Shown here: positions 12,827 to 15,471 of the stretch, piece after piece
How the letters are laid out: the number at the start of each line of letters is the position of its first letter
Numbering within the stretch: position 1 is the first letter of the stretch
Assembly (NCBI GenBank): GCA_964641715.1
Contig: CAZXMB010000067.1
Location: 1-15,471 of the forward strand
Origin: CAZXMB01 sp964641715
Lineage (GTDB): Bacteria > Desulfobacterota > BSN033 > UBA1163
Direction of reading: 5' to 3'
DNA length: 15,471 nucleotides
Program-made: the position numbers and the translations under genes
The notes under the pieces: model-generated
Seen by the model: only the letters and a program-made list of their open reading frames with translations
What the model was told of the DNA's origin: nothing
Databases searched by the model: none

Positions 12827-13483
12827 CTAAACTATGTAAAAGACCTGAGGCCTTGTGCCGTACTCTTTGTTTAGTTGTATAGCTCTCTTCTTTGCTATGA
12901 GACGGGAAACCTCATTGTCAGGGTCATCAAGGTCGCCGAAGTATCTCGCATTTGCAGGGCAGACCTTTATGCAAGCAGGCGAGGTATCGTAATCGCTTCC
13001 CGGTTTTTTACCCTCTTTGATTGCCTTTTCGATCCTGTGCCAGCAAAGGGTACACTTTTCAGTAATCCCCGGTTTCTTCCTGTGAAGGGGATGTTTTGCC
13101 TCTATCGGTAATGTCTCATAAGGAATCTTCTGCCCATCAGGATAGAAGGCCTTGCCCCTGTCAATGAAGTGAATTACCCCGTAAGGGCATGCGGCTATAC
13201 AGTACTTTCTCCCCTTACATTTGTCATAATCAATCATCACAACGCCATGCTCGTTTTTGCTGATTGCTTTTTCAGGACATGCCTTCATACAGGGGGGATT
13301 CTCACAGTGCATGCAGTTCATCGGGGTAAAGATTCTACTCACATTCGGGTACTTCCCCTGCTCGTATTCAAGGACAAAGTTCCAATGGTTGCCTGGTTGC
13401 ACGATATTCTCCGTCTTGCAGGCAGCAACGCATGCCCTGCATCCAAAACAGCGTTTCGTGTCAATTACCATTCCAAATTTCAT
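12827..13483 (-). CDS. Ferredoxin-type iron-sulfur subunit of molybdopterin oxidoreductase
   Basis: 218 residues of the DmsB/PsrB/ArrB/TtrB type. Cluster ligands occur in four groups: C12, C15, C18, C22; C57, C60, C65, C69; C89, C95, C99; and C144, C147, C171, C175. The third group reads CKGRKYCIAACPYG: the second cysteine expected in C-x-x-C is Arg92. In NarH the same position is Trp and the site holds a 3Fe-4S cluster, so a 3Fe-4S or altered cluster is likely here. The subunit relays electrons between the catalytic subunit and the diheme cytochrome; MKFGMVIDTKRCFGCRACV is typical of the group related to arsenate and tetrathionate reductases. No signal peptide is present, so it is presumably exported with the catalytic subunit. 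AGGAGG lies 6 bases before the ATG and overlaps the stop of the catalytic gene. Confidence 0.9.
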   Translation of the reverse strand: MKFGMVIDTKRCFGCRACVAACKTENIVQPGNHWNFVLEYEQGKYPNVSRIFTPMNCMHCENPPCMKACPEKAISKNEHGVVMIDYDKCKGRKYCIAACPYGVIHFIDRGKAFYPDGQKIPYETLPIEAKHPLHRKKPGITEKCTLCWHRIEKAIKEGKKPGSDYDTSPACIKVCPANARYFGDLDDPDNEVSRLIAKKRAIQLNKEYGTRPQVFYIV

Positions 13484-13493
13484 ATTCCACCTC

Positions 13494-15470
13494 CTATATT
13501 TTATAAACTTTTACTTTTGTATCATTAAAGCTGTTCATCCCTGAGATCCTGTCAGGATGAAGCTCGAGAATCCAGTTTGGATTTGCCCCCTTCTTTGCAT
13601 AGGCAGGTATGCTGTGACTCCAGTGGCCATAGTGATAGCTTATTGCCACTGTATCAGGTTTTATGCCCTCTGTTAGCTTTGCCTTGATTTTGATTTTACC
13701 AGCACGGGATTCAACATAAACATGATCCCCATCTTTTATCCCTTTTTTCTTTGCAGTTTCTGTGTTTATGGCCACAAAATTCTCATCAGCATCATGGGCA
13801 ACTTCCCTAAGCAAAGGCACCATCGCATTGTTACTTTGGTTGAAATACATCCTCTTGTAGGTAATGAGATATAGGTCATAACCCTTTGCCTCTTTGTGTG
13901 GGGTCGGGAATGCATGCTCTCTCCTCGGAAGGGGCGAGTAAACTATATCAAGGTCAGAGGTGTTGATATTCTTGATCCCATTTTTCTGAACAGTCTCTTT
14001 GACCTTTTCAGCTGTAAGCACCAGGTTTTCAGCATAGAAATTCATCTTTGGCTTTCCTGGCCCTTTAAACTTTGCCTCGACACCTTTGAGATAGATATCT
14101 TCTGAATGGAGTTTCTTTGCCTTTAATCCATGATTTTTGAGATACTCTATGTCTGTGCCATTTGCCTTTGCAATCTCTGCCACCACTTCATTTGAGGTAT
14201 ATTTCCTACCCTGTGCAAGTTTAATTTTCCAGGCGCCGTTAATGCCCTCGATGTATTTGTCCAGAATACCCAGCCTTTCGGCGAGCTCCATAAGGATGTC
14301 AAAGGCATCATATTTGAGATTATAGGCATTCACGATGGGCTGTCTAATAGCCATATGTTTGGACTCAAGATTCCATCTCGTATCAGACCAGTGCCAGGAC
14401 TCAAGATAGGTCTTGTCAGGAAGCACTATGTCTGACATATCCGCCAACTCAGTAATAATTGTATCCATCACCACACTGTAAATCTTCTGATAGCCCTCAA
14501 TCTGTTTTTTGATATCTGATGTGCTGAATGGCCTGTTTGTGGCATAGGACATCATGAATTCAGGCTCATACTGAAGTCCATATGCCTTTGGGTCGGCAAG
14601 TGTTAATGCAACCTGCTGGGCAACATTGTGTGTGCCATGAGGGAAGTAAACGCTTTCCTGAAGATCCACCCTCTTTGGAGGAAACTCACACTTTGAGGGC
14701 TCCATATATTTTGGGGTCTTATATACGTCGTGCAGATGCATTCCCCCCACTGCATCAAAGGCACCCACAAGCATCATCACAATCTGCCTGGCCCTGTTGT
14801 TCTGGACACCGTATTCATGGGTACTCAATCCTCTGAAGGTGTGTATTGCCACAGGACGGTATCTCAGAAACTTGCCATCCCTTATTACAGTTGAACCTAT
14901 CTTTGCATATTCGCCAAACTCCTTTGATATTCTCTTGATGGTATCAGCAGGTACACCCGTAACTCCCTCCGTATACTCAGGTGTTACATCCTTTATGCTC
15001 TCCTTGAAGATCTCAAGGGCTGTTCTGCACGCTTTGCCATCAACGTTATAAGAACCTGAGAGGGCAGGCTCGACGTCGCCTTCATAGGGCTTTCCTGAAT
15101 TGGTCTTTTTGTCCCAGATTAAAGGCCTTCCATCTTTCTTTACAAACTTCCCATCATTATCAACAAGCATGGAGGCATTTGTGTAAGTTGCAAGGAACTT
15201 TTCATCAATAAGATTATTTTTTATCAGTTCGTTTCCCATAGCAAGAAGGAATACTACATCGGTTGCAGGCCTTATCGGAACCCACTCATGAGCCTTCGCC
15301 GCAGCATTTGAGAGCCTTGGTTCAACGACAATGTATCTCATACCCCTTTCCTTATTTTCGATTATCTTTCTGTCGAGCCACCTTGCCCACTGCTCAGCCT
15401 CCATGGGGTTTGCTCCCATGTTTATAAAGTAATTACAGTTATCAAGGTCTGGCAGGAATGCATGATTACC
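13494..15470 (-). CDS. Molybdopterin oxidoreductase catalytic subunit (DMSO reductase family), N-terminus outside window
   Basis: 658 residues are visible; the frame runs off the right edge, so the twin-arginine signal, the N-terminal 4Fe-4S motif and the molybdenum ligand are not seen. The ATG at 15417-15419 is internal: the frame continues upstream as GNHAFLPDLDNCNYFINMGANP. Family hallmarks are FINMGANPMEAEQWARW, VVEPRLSNAAAKAHEWVPIRP (dinucleotide-cofactor binding), FRGLSTHEYGVQNNRARQIV, LADMSDIVLPDKTYLESWHW, and the C-terminal cofactor domain beginning near YDLYLITYKRMYF with SYHYGHWSHSIP. The pattern fits the large clade with arsenate (ArrA), tetrathionate (TtrA) and polysulfide/thiosulfate (PsrA/PhsA) reductases. 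I cannot fix the substrate; the arsenic genes downstream make an arsenic oxyanion attractive. The gene is followed immediately by its iron-sulfur subunit. Confidence 0.9.
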   Translation of the reverse strand, partial: GNHAFLPDLDNCNYFINMGANPMEAEQWARWLDRKIIENKERGMRYIVVEPRLSNAAAKAHEWVPIRPATDVVFLLAMGNELIKNNLIDEKFLATYTNASMLVDNDGKFVKKDGRPLIWDKKTNSGKPYEGDVEPALSGSYNVDGKACRTALEIFKESIKDVTPEYTEGVTGVPADTIKRISKEFGEYAKIGSTVIRDGKFLRYRPVAIHTFRGLSTHEYGVQNNRARQIVMMLVGAFDAVGGMHLHDVYKTPKYMEPSKCEFPPKRVDLQESVYFPHGTHNVAQQVALTLADPKAYGLQYEPEFMMSYATNRPFSTSDIKKQIEGYQKIYSVVMDTIITELADMSDIVLPDKTYLESWHWSDTRWNLESKHMAIRQPIVNAYNLKYDAFDILMELAERLGILDKYIEGINGAWKIKLAQGRKYTSNEVVAEIAKANGTDIEYLKNHGLKAKKLHSEDIYLKGVEAKFKGPGKPKMNFYAENLVLTAEKVKETVQKNGIKNINTSDLDIVYSPLPRREHAFPTPHKEAKGYDLYLITYKRMYFNQSNNAMVPLLREVAHDADENFVAINTETAKKKGIKDGDHVYVESRAGKIKIKAKLTEGIKPDTVAISYHYGHWSHSIPAYAKKGANPNWILELHPDRISGMNSFNDTKVKVYKI

Positions 15471-15471
15471 C

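Overview
The window looks like a piece of chromosome from a strictly anaerobic, respiring bacterium. Gene content and medium GC point to Desulfobacterota (old Deltaproteobacteria) or Nitrospirota, but no marker gene fixes the taxonomy. The evidence is a molybdopterin/iron-sulfur respiratory enzyme with a diheme cytochrome c, two FmdE-family proteins, an arsenic/metalloid resistance block, several thiol-redox proteins and one probable selenoprotein. Almost all genes read on the minus strand; the only plus-strand gene is the small DUF1178 gene at the left edge.

Layout, left to right. (1) 113-520: DUF1178 zinc-ribbon protein. (2) 550-1805, minus: a GemA/Mu gp16-like protein overlapping by 4 bp a membrane-anchored bifunctional-nuclease (DUF151) + PDZ protein. 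(3) 2000-4510, minus: a SurA-N-like domain fused to thioredoxin, and a protein with two thioredoxin-fold domains fused to a CcdA/DsbD-type membrane domain. (4) 4754-10652, minus, a probable arsR-led operon: ArsR repressor, ArsP/UPF0718 permease, a 77-residue thioredoxin-fold protein whose first active-site residue is encoded by UGA, FmdE-like protein 1, TauE/SafE-type exporter, thioredoxin-fold protein with an extra N-terminal domain, an overlapping 49-residue protein, a truncated CcdA remnant, a 4Fe-4S protein and an ACR3 arsenite pump. A consensus-like promoter and an inverted-repeat operator precede arsR. (5) 10829-15471, minus: catalytic subunit of a DMSO-reductase-family enzyme (N-terminus outside the window), four-cluster ferredoxin-type subunit, diheme cytochrome c, TorD-like chaperone and FmdE-like protein 2.

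How they may work together (inference). Region 5 is a respiratory oxidoreductase module with its maturation chaperone. Its position directly upstream of an arsR/ACR3 block makes an arsenic oxyanion a candidate substrate, with sulfur oxyanions as the alternative. No arsC arsenate reductase lies in the window. Regions 3 and 4 are unusually rich in thiol-redox modules, which could supply electrons for exported or cytoplasmic disulfide and metalloid chemistry.

The strongest unusual signal is the in-frame UGA at 9058-9060, at the first position of a C-x-x-C motif and followed at suitable distance by a stem-loop that fits the bacterial SECIS pattern. A second theme is a family of GC-rich palindromes in the non-coding gaps of regions 4 and 5.
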